A program made the position numbers and the translations under genes. Shown piece by piece: positions 1 through 11,937 of a stretch of DNA of 64,000 nucleotides. Source of the stretch: Apoderus coryli. Its lineage: Eukaryota; Arthropoda; Insecta; Coleoptera; Attelabidae. Location: the NCBI GenBank assembly GCA_911728435.2, contig OU452199.1, positions 2,428,860 to 2,492,859 on the forward strand, read 5' to 3'. Every line of letters begins with the position of its first letter. Within the stretch, counting starts at the first letter, position 1. The notes beneath the pieces were generated by a model. That model worked only from the letters and a program-made list of their open reading frames with translations, made no database searches and was not told the DNA's origin.

Positions 1-199
1 AATGACCTTTCATGGCTACGTAATTAGATAAACCAATTTTTCTAGAAACTTGCTCTTATTTCGGAAACCTTCATTCGTGGCATATCATTTGAAAAAGAGA
101 GTTAATGTATTATTACCGTCGAGAGTACTGTGATACTTCTATTCTCGCGTTTAGACAGCGACTGATTGATTTCCGTGATTCTCATGGAACTGGTCCTTT

Positions 200-1946
200 T
201 CTCCCGCTGTTAGGTGTAGGTCGAGGCCTGGGTCGCGTGCGCTCTCTGATAGAATAGTTTTTTCACCTGAGCTTCAATCTCTTTACGAGGAGCTAAAGCA
301 TTTGGGCTGGTTGAGGGGACACGTGAGTGAAGCTCATGTATGCGAATCATATGCTGCATTGAAGAGGACTGTTAGTCAAAGTGTTAGATCCGAAAAAATA
401 AATAATTTCAACAACATACTATCGGTCTCATCCAATAAATCTAGGACTCTCTGGAATACCTATAACAGCTTGATGAGAAAGTCAGGAAAAGCTAAAAAAA
501 TAGAAGTCATTCAATCGTCGGATGGCGTTTATGCGACTCGACCTTTGGAGATTGCATCGGTGTTTGTTGACCACTACTCTAACATTATTGAGGGTAGGTT
601 GCGTGATCACTTTGGCTGTGGTCTGTCGGGTGCCTGCTCCAGAGGTCTATGTTTTTCGCCCCTATCAATGAGTACGAGGATACGCGGATTACCCAATAAA
701 AAATCGACGGGTCCGGACGGATTTCCGGTGCACTTGTTGAAATGCAGCACAGCGGAGTTTGCTCCTTACTTATGTCATATTTTTAATGCCTCGATATGCT
801 CAGGTACCTTCCCGTCAAAATTAAAAGAGTCTATTATCGTGCCAATTTATAAAAAGGGAAGTGAGAGTGACATTGAAAATTATAGACCTATAGCGTTGTT
901 AAGCGTTATTTCAAAGGTGTTTGAGAAGATTGTTTCTGTCAGAATTATGAATTTCCTGAGTCAGTGTAACATGATTACTACTTCTCAGCATGGTTTTAGG
1001 TCGGGACTTTCTACCGAGACTTGTGTGACTAAATATGTCCAGCACGTGCATGATCTCGCTGATGGAGGCAATTACGTTGTGTCGTTGTGTTTTAACCAGT
1101 CTATAGGGCCTTTGATACTGTCGATGGAGATTGTCCGATATGGGAATTCGTGGTGCGGTCAACGGCTGGATTGCGTCATACTTGTCTGATCGGAAGATTA
1201 GTGTCAGGGTTGATTCGTCGGTCTCGGAATCTAAAAGTATTAATGTGGGGGCACCACAAGGGTCCGCTTCTATTTTTACTTTACGTAAACGATCTGCCCC
1301 TGCACATTCCATCTGTAAGGGCTTTTATGTATGCCGATGATACATCTCTGGTAGTCCACGACAAGGATCCAGAAGTACTGCGGATAAAAATTCTATCCGT
1401 TATGCATATATTTAATTCCTGGTGCACTCAAAACAAACTGATGATCAATCATGATAAGACTGTCGTTCTGCAGTTCAGTAGGTATCGTGCAGTGCTGAAT
1501 TACGACTAGGTGTTTGAGGGCCATCGGCTGGAGTGGGCTACGCCTTCTAGGATTTTGGGAGTGACCTTCGATCGGCGGCTGCAGTGTGGGCTGATCATTT
1601 GGAGTCCGTCCGTGTGTAATGGCTCCTTGCACGACTATGCGACTAGGGGCAGAGAGAGGATGCTTTTATCTAGGCCTCGACATGAGTTTTTTAAAAAGTC
1701 ACCAGATTACTCTGGACTACTTTATTTTAATATGTTGCTTGAATCTATTAGGAATTCGAGAAATATTCATCAATTTAGTAGAAATTTAAAGGAATTCCTT
1801 ATACTTCACTCTTTTTACAGTCTGAGCGAGTATGTTGAGCACTGCTCTTAATGATCCTTCTTTATTGTGTTTTGACCTCTTATGTGGTGACGAACTGTTG
1901 TTTTGTTTGACTGTCTAACTCAAGGTTAATAAAGTTATTATTATTA
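200..1946 (+). mobile_element. Jockey/CR1-group non-LTR retrotransposon, 5'-truncated and decayed
   Basis: Reverse transcriptase coding is spread over three frames: 302-1189 (fingers and palm, including a GPDGFPVHLLK block, the IVPIYKKGS block and QHGFRSGLST), 1150-1509 (GAPQGS region and the catalytic YADD motif near 1330-1341) and 1510-1851 (C-terminal domain ending EYVEHC-stop). The D-containing palm motif near 1090 has decayed (VVSLCFNQS). The 3' UTR ends with AATAAAG followed by a short TTATTATTA run at about 1932-1946, a typical tail for this group. Frame changes and the missing 5' half show it is dead. It lies in the intron upstream of the first visible Hillarin exon, on the same strand. 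The 5' limit is uncertain. Confidence 0.8.
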
Positions 1947-2110
1947 CATATCACACATTTTGGATTGACCTGAATATTGAAGACAAAACTTGTAATGTGC
2001 CATTGACCAAGAAATCACCCTGTATGTTGCAATTATCGATCAAACTTATTGCGAAAAATTGGCTCCAGTTGAAATAATATCGAACTGATTCAGCTGTGTA
2101 ATATTTTTAG

Positions 2111-5100
2111 GGCAGCTACAGCAGCACTAGTTGAGAAACAGAGTCATGAAATGTTGGAATTGATCAACGAAAAACGTAGCGAATATATGCAGGCGGAATC
2201 CTTGTACCTGGACCATAATGATGGATTTGTGGAGGAGGAAGCTAGACCGTATCCGGTGCATGCTCCATCGCCTGCTCCTCCCGCCCTTAGCAAATTTCAA
2301 GTAAGATACAATGTGAAACTTCTTCTGGAATGAATGTAATTTCTTGATTTTGATGTGTTTCTTTGTTCCAGATTTACAGTGATCCAGTTGAGTTCTCCAA
2401 TGTGGATCAAATAGCTATTTCAGTTGCTCAAGAAGACCAAAAATCATTTACTGACCTCGTAAGACAATTGGTGGGAAGATGTAGCTCGGATATAGAGAAG
2501 GCTAGGTAAGATTTCATCGTTATTTGTTCTTCCAAAAAAATATATAGAGGGTGGCCCATATAAAATTATGGACATGGGGATATTGGAGACCTTTGGAGGT
2601 ACAAAGGTACGTAGATAACAAAAATTTGCATTTTCTATAGACCAAAATATTATGTCAACCAAATTCAAAATGGGTGGGTCTCTGCCGGACCCTCCACTGC
2701 GCCCATCGAGGGTCTATTGTGGCTCATACCAATTTATATTTCACCCAGGAGCCCCATCTTCGTAATGAAGTCGATTATTGGCTGGGTAAGCTTTCTTTTA
2801 GACTAGTTCTAGCTACCGCTGAGCTGAGCAGATCATGGTACATGTTCTGCATCATCACCCAGGCACAATGGGCACTCGGAAGTTTCCAAAACATTCAACC
2901 TCGATGAGATGATGATTCAAAGAACAATGATAGTGTAACCAGGCAGCTCAGTTGAGATCTACTCTCTAACTCCCTGGCCGTTGATTTCGATGGGTTCATG
3001 AACTCCTTCGAATGTAGTACACCCGGAGAGTTTTGCCAAAAGTTCTGAGCTTTTGTCGACATCCCGGTATTAAGTATGTATTTGGCAACCAGTTGCGGGT
3101 TCTGCTCCGATAAGTCCTCCTTCAGCCCCTTCTCTTCCCCGACCATTTCATTCCCCTTTAGACCAGAGTGGCCAGGAATCCAGACCAGAGTCTGATTATT
3201 CTTTCTCTCGATATTGGAGAGCCTGTTTTGCGAATTCCACACTGTTCTTGATGTGGATCTTGAAATGTTGATTGACCTTTGCTCATAGTGCTTCTTGATT
3301 TTGAAATCCCATTTTAAGTGGTCATTGCAGACCTTCAAAATTGGCTAAATGAGGAACCACGATTCCCAGAAAACACATCCGTCTGGTATACGGACGGTTC
3401 AAAAGGAATAGAAGGGAACACAGGCATGGGAGTATACGGGCCAAATTGCAGGCTCTCTGAATCTCTCGGGAAAAGTCCCACTATATTCCAAGCAGAGATC
3501 AACGCTATTAATCGTTGTGCTCAAGAATGCCTGCAGAGAGGCATCCCGAAACGGCAGATCAATATTATGTCAGACAGTCAAGCTGCGTTAAAAGCACTGA
3601 GGTCTTACACCTTCACATCAAAGCTAGCATGGGAATGCAAACAGACCCTAAAGCAACTGGCAGCTCAGGGGAAAAAGATTACTCTGACATGGGTGCCAGG
3701 ACATGAAGGCATAGAGGGGAACGAAGCGGCGGACCAACTTGCAAAAGAGCGGCCCGGAACCCATCTTTGGCCTTCCAAAAAGCCATATGAAGGAAGAACT
3801 TCGGAGATGGGAAAAGGAACAACTGAAGTCCTACTGGAGAAACACTCCAGGCCTAAGACCATCAAAAAGGTTTATCAAACCTTCAGAGGCCAACGCAGAG
3901 AAGCTTATCCATCTGGAGAGAAGCGACCTAAGGCGAATTACAGGCCTTTTTACGGGACACCACCCAGTGAAGTACCATCTCAAAAAGATGGGCCTAACCG
4001 AGGACGACACTTGTCGGTTTTGCGAAGACGCAACAGAGACAACAGAACACGTGCTCTGTGAATGCATGGCACTTTTCTGCAAAAGGCTAAAACACCTTGG
4101 AGGGGTGACCCTAACACCCGACGAGGCAAGGAATTTAGCCCCCAGAGAAATCATTAACTTTATGAAAAGTGTCGGACAGCTGGGCAATTCATAGATTAGA
4201 GTCATTCACAAAAGATCTTCTGCAGGTCGAAGTGAGGGGAGGCGAAACCGCCTAAACGACTCCGGAAAAACAATCTACAATGCTCCTGCTCGAGGTTCTG
4301 AGCACCCAGATCAATGGCCAGAACTTCTGCCTGAATGCAGTGGCGTGCGAACCCAGATATTGTCTTGGGTTTGCTTCTAGCATATGGGAAAGGGATTTCG
4401 AAGATAGCGTGAACAAATTTCCAGCTTTGCAAATTACACGGAAGTTTTCTTTGATACAGATGATTATTTTTACGTTCTAGGACGATATTCCGATGGATAA
4501 CAGTGAAAAACCTTAATACCATGTCGTTCGATGATAACCTTCGAGGAGATACCCCAATGGGTCTATTAAGAGGGATCAAGAATGGCACTGAGAGTTACCA
4601 TGTACTATTTAAGCGATTATGCAGGTAAGATTTCGTGGTTGACACAAATTTCCTTTCGGTAACTTTTGTGAAACAGTCCGTGTTGTTCCTTAGCTATGCT
4701 GGTTTGCATTGTGTCGTGATCAAAGGCTATTCGAAGTCAGCCGGTTACCAACCAGGAGTGCGATTTGAAGATAATCGATTTAGGAATTCTTGGAATGCAG
4801 TTTATGTGGCGGGTGCTTGGCGGTTCGTCCAATGCAATTGGGGAGCTAGACATTTGGTCAATGCCAAAGAAGCACCGAAAGCTGGCAATAAAGCGAAATC
4901 AGATAGTCTTAGGTGAGAATCACAATAATTATTTTATCTGGTAAATACTTTATTGATTTTGATCTAAAGGTATGAATATGATGATCACTATTTCCTCACC
5001 GATCCCAAAGAGTTTATTTATGAATTTTTCCCATTGCAAGCTGATTGGCAGCTATTGAAGAATCCAATAACACTACAAGAGTTTGAAGAATTACCGTTTG

Positions 5101-8025
5101 TTAGGTCATTGTTCTTCAGGTATGGATTGTATTTCTCGGATCCAAAGACCAAGGCAGTTATGTACACTGATTCAACAGGTAAACAAAGAACGAAACCCTG
5201 TCGAATGAATCACATCAAATTTTTAATTCTTTAGGTGCTGCTACAGTAAAGATTGCAATGCCCAGTCATATGCAAGGAACGTTAATCTTCCATTATAACC
5301 TTAAATTTTACGACAGTGATGGGGACAGCTTCGATGGAGTGTCTCTAAAACGATTTGTCATGCAGGTAAGACCACCACTTCGACCCTTTGCCTTATCAAT
5401 AACGTTTCTTGTTTAGTCTGTTGTAGGTAATATGGTAGCGTTCAGAGTACATGCGCCCTGTAGTGGCGCCTTCCTGCTAGACATATTCGCCAATGCTGTC
5501 ACACCCAAAGAATACCTCACAGGCGAACCGATGAAATTTAAAAGTGTTTGTAAATTCCGCATCTGTTGTGATGATTTGCAAACCGTTATGGTGCCGTTAC
5601 CTGATTGCGCCAGTGGCGAATGGGGACCCACAAAGGCGACTAGACTGTTTGGACTGGTTCCAATCACACATCAGGTGAGGAGACACCCTGAACAATTATT
5701 AAATCCTTATTTTGCAGTTTTTCAATCAGTTTTTCTTAATGTCTAAGGAGTTCGGGAGACAAAACTCCATGAGGATCAGGTCACTTGACATTGTTTTTTT
5801 TTTAATGAATCAAAATGCAGGTCATCTTAATGGATACAACCCAGGCCTCTGCAAAAACAGAGGGCAGATTGTAGATTGTTGTTTGGCCTCCCCTCACTTC
5901 GACCTGCAGAAGATCTTTTGTGACTGACTCTAATCCATGAATTGCCCAGCTGTTCCACACTTTTCATGAAGTTGATGATTTCTCTGGGGGCTAAATTCCT
6001 TGCCTCGTCGGGTGTTAGGGTCACCCCTCCATGGTGTTTTAGCCTTTTGCAGAAAAGTGCCATGCATTCACAGAGCACGTGTTCTGTTGTCTCTGTTGCG
6101 TCTTCGCAAAACCAGCAAGTGTCGTCCTCGGTTAGGCCCATCTTTTTGAGATGGTACTTCACTGGGTGGTGTCCCGTAAAAAGGCTTGTAATTCGCCTTA
6201 GGTCGCTTCTCTCCAGTTGGATAAACTTCCCTGCGTTGGCCTCTGAAGGTTTGATAAACCTTTTTGATTGTCTTAGACCTGGAGTGTTTTTCCAGTAGGA
6301 CTTAAGTTGTTCCTTTTCCCATCTCCGAAGTTCTTCCATCATATGGCTTTTTGGAAGGCCAAAGATGCGTTCCGGGCCGCAAAACGGAGCGTTTGCGCCC
6401 TCTTTTGCAAGTTGGTCCGCCGCTTCGTTTCCCTCTATGCCTTCGTGTCCTGGCACCCATGTAAGAGTAATCTTTTTCCCCTGAGCTGCCAGTTGCTTTA
6501 GGGTCTGTTTGCATTCCCATGCTAGCTTTGACGTGAAGGTGTCGGACCTCAGTGCTTTTAACGCAGCTTGACTGTCTGACATAATATTGATCTGCCGTTC
6601 CGGGATGCCTCTCTGCGGGCATTCTTGAGCACAACGATTAATAGCGTTGATCTCTGCTTGGAATATAGTGGGACTTTTCCCGAAAGATTCACAGAGCCTG
6701 CAATTAGACCCGTATACTCCCATGCCTATGTTCCCTTCTATTCCTTTTGAACCGTCCGTATACAAGACGGATGTGTTTTCTGGGAATCGTGGTTCCCCAT
6801 TTAGTCACTTCAAATGGGATTTCAAAATCCTGTTTGCGTGGCAAAGCGTCCGACGGGTTTCTTCCTGAATCCAAAGGTATTAGATTCAGGATTCCCATGT
6901 GTCCCTCTAGATCACCAGATTTGTATTCCATTACCTGTGCCAGTTTCAGAGAGTTAATTGCTGCCTCTTTTTTGACTAGGACAGGCAAAGGTATTAGATG
7001 CAGCAACGTTTCCATCGCTGCTGTGGGGCAAGTTCGCATTGCCCCTGTTATTCCTAAACACGCAAGCCGTTGCAACTTTGGAAGACGGCATTGTGTATGC
7101 TTAATATTAACTTTTGGCCACCATACTAATGAGGCGTATGTAACCATGGGTTTGATGACTGTTTGGTACACCCAGTATGTGAGTTTTAGCTTTAGCCCCC
7201 AAGTCCTACCATGGGTTTGATGACTGTTTGGTACACCCAGTATGTGAGTTTTAGCTTTAGCCCCCAAGTCCTACCGAGTAGCCTGTGACACGTCCATATG
7301 TCCGCCGTGGCTTTCGATATGGTTTTCTCTATATGCTGATTCCAGATTAGTCGTTTATCCAGGATTACTCCCAGGAAAGGCAAATTTGCTCACCGCTGAG
7401 AGTGGGATTAATAATGTCCACCTTTCTCTTTCTCGTGAATGGTACCAACACTGAGGGTACTGACCACACGCAACCTAGTTGCCTAGGATTCCGGAAATTA
7501 TTTTTTGCCAGCTGGATGGAGCCACAAGTCAGACAGTGTCCATGGCTACTTTAAGAGACCGTAGCTCCAATATCTTCTGATTTATCAGTCTGCAATTTTT
7601 TCCTTTCAGTATTTCTGCTATAATCTGTCATACTTCACCAAGAATTGGAAACGCAACATCATATTTGTGTATTTATTATTGGGAAACACTGTATCACTTT
7701 AAAAATGAGAAATACTGTCTTGTTGCAGGATGCCCTGATTTTCGCTGGTCGTGAACTGGAGCTCCAGTTTCGTATGTCACGTCAATTGACAGACTTTATG
7801 GCAACGTTGCATAAAAATGGCGTGGAAGAGAAACGTTTATCGAAATTCGTCACGCACAATTCACTGGATGATATAGTTACGTTCAATATTAGTTTCCCTG
7901 AAGAGGGCCAATACGGATTGGATATTTATACTAGGGAAATGGCCTCAGCATTGGATGCTGTTGGTGAGAAGCATTTGTTAACGCATTGTTGTAAATATTT
8001 GATTAATTCTTCCAAGAGGAATTAG
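2111..8025 (+). CDS. Hil: Hillarin / KY-family transglutaminase-like protein (3' part of gene, eight exons)
   Basis: Exons, each with AG/GT borders and compatible phases: 2111-2300, 2372-2505, 4481-4624, 4694-4912, 4970-5178, 5235-5365, 5417-5674 and 7729-8025 (stop TAG 8023-8025). Together they give 526 codons with no break. The first exon starts inside a codon, so the 5' end lies outside the window. The protein has a charged helical start, then a transglutaminase-like core (GDTPMGLLRG, LCSYAGLHCVVIKGYSKSAGY, WNAVYVAGAWRF, CNWGARHLV), then beta-rich KY-type repeats. Drosophila Hillarin and vertebrate KY are cytoskeletal proteins; KY acts at the muscle Z-disc. By-eye alignment to active transglutaminase cores puts Thr, Asn and Gln at the usual Cys, His and Asp positions, so it is probably a non-enzymatic scaffold. 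Introns 2506-4480 and 5675-7728 are enlarged by R1/I-like retroelement fragments. Confidence 0.88.
2750..3294 (-). mobile_element. R1/I-like retrotransposon remnant (RNase H and C-terminal region)
   Basis: Minus-strand coding with several frame breaks contains the RNase H signature LVWIPGHSGLKGNE followed by degraded C-terminal sequence. It is a different, older family member from the plus-strand copy that starts at about 3295. The two sit head to head inside a Hillarin intron. Ends are not defined and no tail or target duplication was found. Confidence 0.6.
3295..4285 (+). mobile_element. R1/I-like non-LTR retrotransposon, 3' end (RNase H and CCHC-like tail)
   Basis: Plus-strand coding at 3318-3768 carries a ribonuclease H domain: WYTDGSKG (first Asp), FQAEINAI (Glu), MSDSQAALKAL (Asp) and TWVPGHEGIEGNEAADQLA (His and Asp region). 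A frameshift leads to 3739-4194, with ELRRWEKEQLKSYW and a zinc-finger-like TCRFCEDATETTEHVLCEC, then a stop. The frameshift follows loss of a short piece (about 27 bp) that is present in the 5.9-7.6 kb copy. The 3' end, ACAATCTACAATG, is shared with copies at 5.87 and 20.1 kb. It lies in the Hillarin intron 2506-4480, same strand as the gene, and is more GC-rich than its surroundings. Confidence 0.8.
5866..7560 (-). mobile_element. R1/I-like non-LTR retrotransposon, longer copy with RT C-terminus and RNase H
   Basis: Minus-strand coding from about 7560 down holds the end of the RT domain (FTRKRKVDIINPTL, LPFLGVILDKRLIWNQHIEK, VYQTVIKPM, YASLVWWP), then the RNase H domain (MYTDGSKGIEG down to TWVPGHEGIEGNEAADQLAKEGA, 6765-6365) and the C-terminal TCWFCEDATETTEHVLCEC block, ending near 5942. 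The RNase H to C-terminal frame is open for 312 codons. A 65-bp tandem duplication at 7144-7275 breaks the RT frame. It lies antisense in the Hillarin intron 5675-7728. The RT palm including YADD is absent, so the copy is 5'-truncated. Confidence 0.82.
7144..7273. repeat. Exact 65-bp tandem duplication
   Basis: The unit beginning ccatgggtttgatgactg at 7144 is repeated exactly from 7209, with a period of 65 bp. Sixty-five is not a multiple of three, so it shifts the frame of the R1/I-like RT coding it sits in. The two units are identical by eye, which points to a recent event. Confidence 0.93.
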
Positions 8026-8707
8026 AGTAGTTTAGGTAATTGTAATTAATGTTTATAATATAGGATTTAAGGCAAAAAAAAAGAATGCAAATTTTCTGTT
8101 ATAAATATTCGATGATGATGATGAAATCGCCATTAATTACATATCAAGCTTCATAATTCTCGTTGCGAAGTTATTAATCCCTATCCAATTGGATACAAGA
8201 AAGCTTCGCCCATTGATAATCCTGAAGAAGAAATTTTTGGGAAAGAAACAACAAAAGGTTCATTCGTTTTATGCGGTATTTTAACGTTCAGCTTCAAGTC
8301 GAGGTGCTAAAGGAAACAGTGGCGGTTTATGGAGGTTTACTATGGTGAAGCATAACAAAAAATAAAGTCTTATACAGGATACCTACAGGTAGAGCTAAAA
8401 TTAATAAGGATATCTCTGTTTTTTATACAGTTTTTAAACGGCAAGATTCGTTTGCTAGGTGCTATGGTCTTAGTGCAATTTAAACGCTGGCAACTATGTT
8501 TATATGAAGAGAACAGGCGGCCGTCAGGAGGTTGTATACTGGGTATATGCCAGGAGGGAACGAAGACGCTTTGAAACACACCTCATAGGCTATTGGTGCG
8601 TCAGAGGTCACAAGCACTGGCGAGGGTGACAAATGCCGTGCACAGCGAAACGAGATACCGTATTCAAAGAATAAAAAAGAGAGAAATATATGCACATTAT
8701 GTATATA
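8026..8707 (+). other. Hillarin 3' flank
   Basis: Non-coding sequence after the Hillarin stop. An AATAAA at 8361-8366 is a plausible polyadenylation signal. No gene or repeat is recognised before the Ginger-like transposon starts at 8708. Confidence 0.4.
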
Positions 8708-8872
8708 TGTTACGGGTAAAGTTAGATAAGCGAGTAAGCCTAGGTTTACCCGGGTAAACTGCGTAATACCCAAGACTCTTGGGTAAAGTCCAAAATATAT
8801 TTGGAATTGTACACGTTTCGGGCTTTACCCGGGTAAACCGCGTTTTATCCGCTTTCGCTTGGTTAAAGTTGG
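8708..8872 (+). repeat. Left terminal inverted repeat of the Ginger-like transposon
   Basis: Matches the reverse complement of 11772-11933 at roughly 90 percent by eye, with small indels. Starts TGTTACGGGTAAAG and contains internal palindromes built on TTTACCCGGGTAAA and CCCAAGACTCTTGGG. Confidence 0.88.
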
Positions 8873-9077
8873 ATGTACCATAAATGACAAGGCCATTAAT
8901 GTTTGAAAAGCATATTTAATTCAAAACTGTATTCTCTTAAAGGTAATCTACTCACGAGTGCTTATTTTTTCAAACAAGACAGCAAGCTGCTGTGACATTT
9001 CGAGTTGCAAAGATTTCCAATAGCTTTACATTTACATTTATTGGTCATGCATTTAGTTTTACAGTTATATCGTTTAT

Positions 9078-10133
9078 TTGTTCTAAATTGATTTTTGCCG
9101 ATGACCTTAAGATATTTAATTCTGTGGATGGTATCAGTGATTGTGATGCGTTGCAGATGTGCCTTGATTCCATAGGGGAGTGGTGTACACTCAATAGGAT
9201 CGCTCTTAATCCGGCCAAATGTAGTGTTGTTACATATACGAAGAAACAGTGTCCCATTACTTACAACTATAATATTGATAAAATACAATTACAACGTTCT
9301 GACTCCATCAATGATTTGGGAGTGCTCTTTGATTCTGCCTTAAGTTTTAAGAGTCATATTTTGAAAAAGATATCAGAGGCGTCTAGGGCATATGGTTTTA
9401 TTGTCAGAAATGGGAAACACTTTAAAAATATTAATACATTGAAAATGCTTTATTTTTCCTACGTTCGGCCAAGGCTGGAATATTGTTGCTTGGTATGGAA
9501 TCCATACTATGATAGTCATAGTGTATTGATCGAGAAAGTTCAACGTAAATTTTTGAAGTATCTTTGTTTTAAAACGGATGGCATATATCCCACGCGAGGA
9601 CTCCCTTATGATTATTATATTGACAGGTTTGATGTACAGAGTTTGTTAGTTAGAAGGAGCTTAGCATCTGTAAGCTTTTTGCATAAAATGCTTCACAATC
9701 GCATCGATTGCCCGGATCTGCTTAAAAGGTTAAATTTTATGGTGCCAAGAGCGACTGCAAGGCGTATGCATACTTTTCATTGTGATAGAGCCAATACTAA
9801 TGTTTTGTTGAAATCTCCCATTCATACTATGTGTTTAACTTTTAACTTGATCGACCAGCACTGTGATATTTATAATGATTCTTTAAGTCATGTGTTGTCA
9901 TCTGTTGAATTGCCCTTGAGAATTGCGGGGAGCTATAATGTGTGACTAGTTGGATCGTTCTGCGGATAGTTTATATTGATTTTATATTGATTTTGGAACG
10001 AGTTGTATATTGCTGTATGATTATTATTACTATTATTATTTTGACGTGTGTATATTACACTTTTTTGTACATTGTTCTGTAAATGGTTATTATACTGTAG
10101 AACAATAAAGCAATTATTATTATTATTATTATT
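9078..10133 (+). mobile_element. Jockey-group retrotransposon nested inside the Ginger-like transposase gene
   Basis: Coding starts at once with CSKLIFADDLKIF (the catalytic ADD) and runs open to 9944, giving the RT thumb and C-terminal domain (NDLGVLFDSALSFKSHI, YVRPRLEYCCLVWNPYY, KVQRKFLKYLCF) and ending SYNV-stop. The 3' UTR has AACAATAAAG and a (TTA)n tail at about 10113-10133. It interrupts the transposase between its GGQGY motif (10134-10150, minus strand) and KRYNCKTKC (about 9075-9045). The left flank ends cgtttat and the right flank starts ttataacc, giving a short target duplication of about TTAT. The element is severely 5'-truncated. Confidence 0.85.
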
Positions 10134-11771
10134 ATAACCTTGACCTCCTAAAAGTGATTGTTCGTTTGCAAGCTGAAATAAGCTCTTCTTTTCTGGTGAT
10201 ACACTTTCCAGATCTACAAGTTTCTCACTGTACACAGAAAATTGGTTCCTGGAAAACATTTCCTCTATTGTTCCTTTCTCGTTTGCTAGCTTATAAAAAT
10301 CGTCATCAGTTTTCTCGATAACCGTAATGAGAATGTTTCTAAAATCGCCTCTCCCTCGATCAACGTTTGGAATTTTCACTCTCACTGTATCTCCAACAGA
10401 ACATGGACGGAACCTCGATTTAGATAAAGCTTTCATCTTCTTTGCTTGATTTTCTAAATTTATTTTCTGTTTGTCTAAATATTTGTTTGGCACAAGCAAA
10501 GTTCACACCTTATATTACCTTCTGTACTTGGCTCATCACATTCTGCACATTTGGTATGATTTTCTGAAGTTTCTATATTATTGGCGTTTTCTTTATAATT
10601 ATTGTCGACGTCTTCCATATTGTCATCTCAGTAATATCTTCTGGCGGATTGTCTATTTGTGGGCCACTATACATAGACTGGTCTTCGTATTGTTCTTGTT
10701 CACGCTGTTCTTCTACACCAAATTCCCTGACGACTTTCTCAAGCTCTTCTTCGGTTCGTAGATTCTCAATAGTTTCTTTTGGAAAAGCTGATGTGGATAG
10801 GCCGACCTTAATATCATGCCCAAACATGGCGGCGTAAGGAGCTCGTTTTATTCCATCGTGGTATGCCCTGTTTTTCATTAATTGGACAAATCGCAGACCT
10901 TGTGACCATCGCCTACAGTTTTCATCGTCCATCCACGTCATGAACATATTTTGTATATCTTGATTTGCTTTTTTCACGCTAGCTTGTGACTGACTATGAC
11001 GTGGTTTGCCATGTACTGTTTTAAGGCCATTCTACATGGAACATAACTCTTCAATGACACGGTTCGCGAACTCCCGCCCGTTGTCCGATTGTAGTATAGA
11101 TGGCGCGCCAAAAATACAAAATATGTCTATCAGTATCTTAGCAACTTCCTCAGCCCTGAACAAACTTCGTTAAGTGGTCCTGATATACAAGGATAAATTT
11201 GTATTCTCCATCTGGACGGGATTGTATGTCTATAAGATCCACTTGACAACGGCTGTTCATCTCCGAAAACACCATTGGCTTAACCACAAGTCCTTTTTTG
11301 TCAGATTTCAGTTTTTTTTGACACCCTTCAAACAAGCGCAGTTATAGCTTAATAACATCTTGAGTTATATTCTTGTACTTTTCTTTACATTGACTTTCCA
11401 TACGATGTTTACCACCATGTCCAATGGCGAAATGTGCATCATGCAAAATATCAAACATTTCGTCGTTTGTTACTCTGGAATCACCTAATGATACCCGAGC
11501 AATAAGCTTTTCGATGCCTCGAACAGAAAATAATATGTCGAACCTCTTCAAACGTCGATATTGAGAGTGGACTTGGTTTTAGCATTTTTTGCTAACTGAA
11601 CTGATTCCAACATTTCTTGGTATTGTTCATTTTTAAAATAAAAACTGTTTGCACTTTTAGAAAACACCAACTCATCGAAAACACTGTTTTAAACGAGCGC
11701 GTCCACTCTCTTCGGTTGCCATTTTCAAACAGCTCGCGGCGGTGGTAAAAGATGACGCAATTATAAATTCC

Positions 11772-11933
11772 TACACCCAACTTTAGCCAAGGGAAAACGG
11801 ATAGAACGCGGTTTACCCGGGTAAAGCGTGTACAATGCAAATATATTTTGGACTTTACCCAAGAGTCTTGGGTATTTCGCGGTTTACCTGGGTAAAACTA
11901 GGTTTACTCGCTTATCTAACTTTACCCGTAACA
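11772..11933 (-). repeat. Right terminal inverted repeat of the Ginger-like transposon
   Basis: Mirror partner of 8708-8872. It ends CCCGTAACA at 11933 and is followed by TATA, matching the TATA before the left end. Confidence 0.88.
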
Positions 11934-11937
11934 TATA

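Larger units (their letters stand above)
8708..11933 (-). mobile_element. Ginger-like DNA transposon (KRBA2/SCAND3-type integrase), defective
   Basis: The ends are inverted repeats of about 165 bp (8708-8872 and 11772-11933) starting TGTTACGGG, which fits the TGTNR start of Ginger1 elements. Each contains palindromes of the TTTACCCGGGTAAA type. TATA at 8704-8707 and 11934-11937 fits a 4-bp target duplication. The transposase gene is on the minus strand. Pieces in order are an N-terminal zinc-binding-like region (11551-11342, FAIGHGGKHRM), the integrase core (RCQVDLIDIQ and LILVYQDHLTKF-like, about 11290-11150; QSDNGREF near 11085; then ASVKKAN near 10980 where active relatives have SVERAN), SGIKRAPYAAMFG-like sequence, a KSRFRPCSVGDTVRV domain at about 10420, and a Cys-rich C-terminus (NCKTKCMTNKCKCK, 9060-8962). 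In-frame stops, a deletion after HLTKFV, frameshifts and Lys at the catalytic Glu position make it inactive. Confidence 0.85.

Noticed and set aside
8801..8840. CCCGAAACGTG in the Ginger TIR (minus strand) as a hammerhead
   Set aside because: No CTGANGA core precedes it. The sequence is part of the TIR palindrome set.
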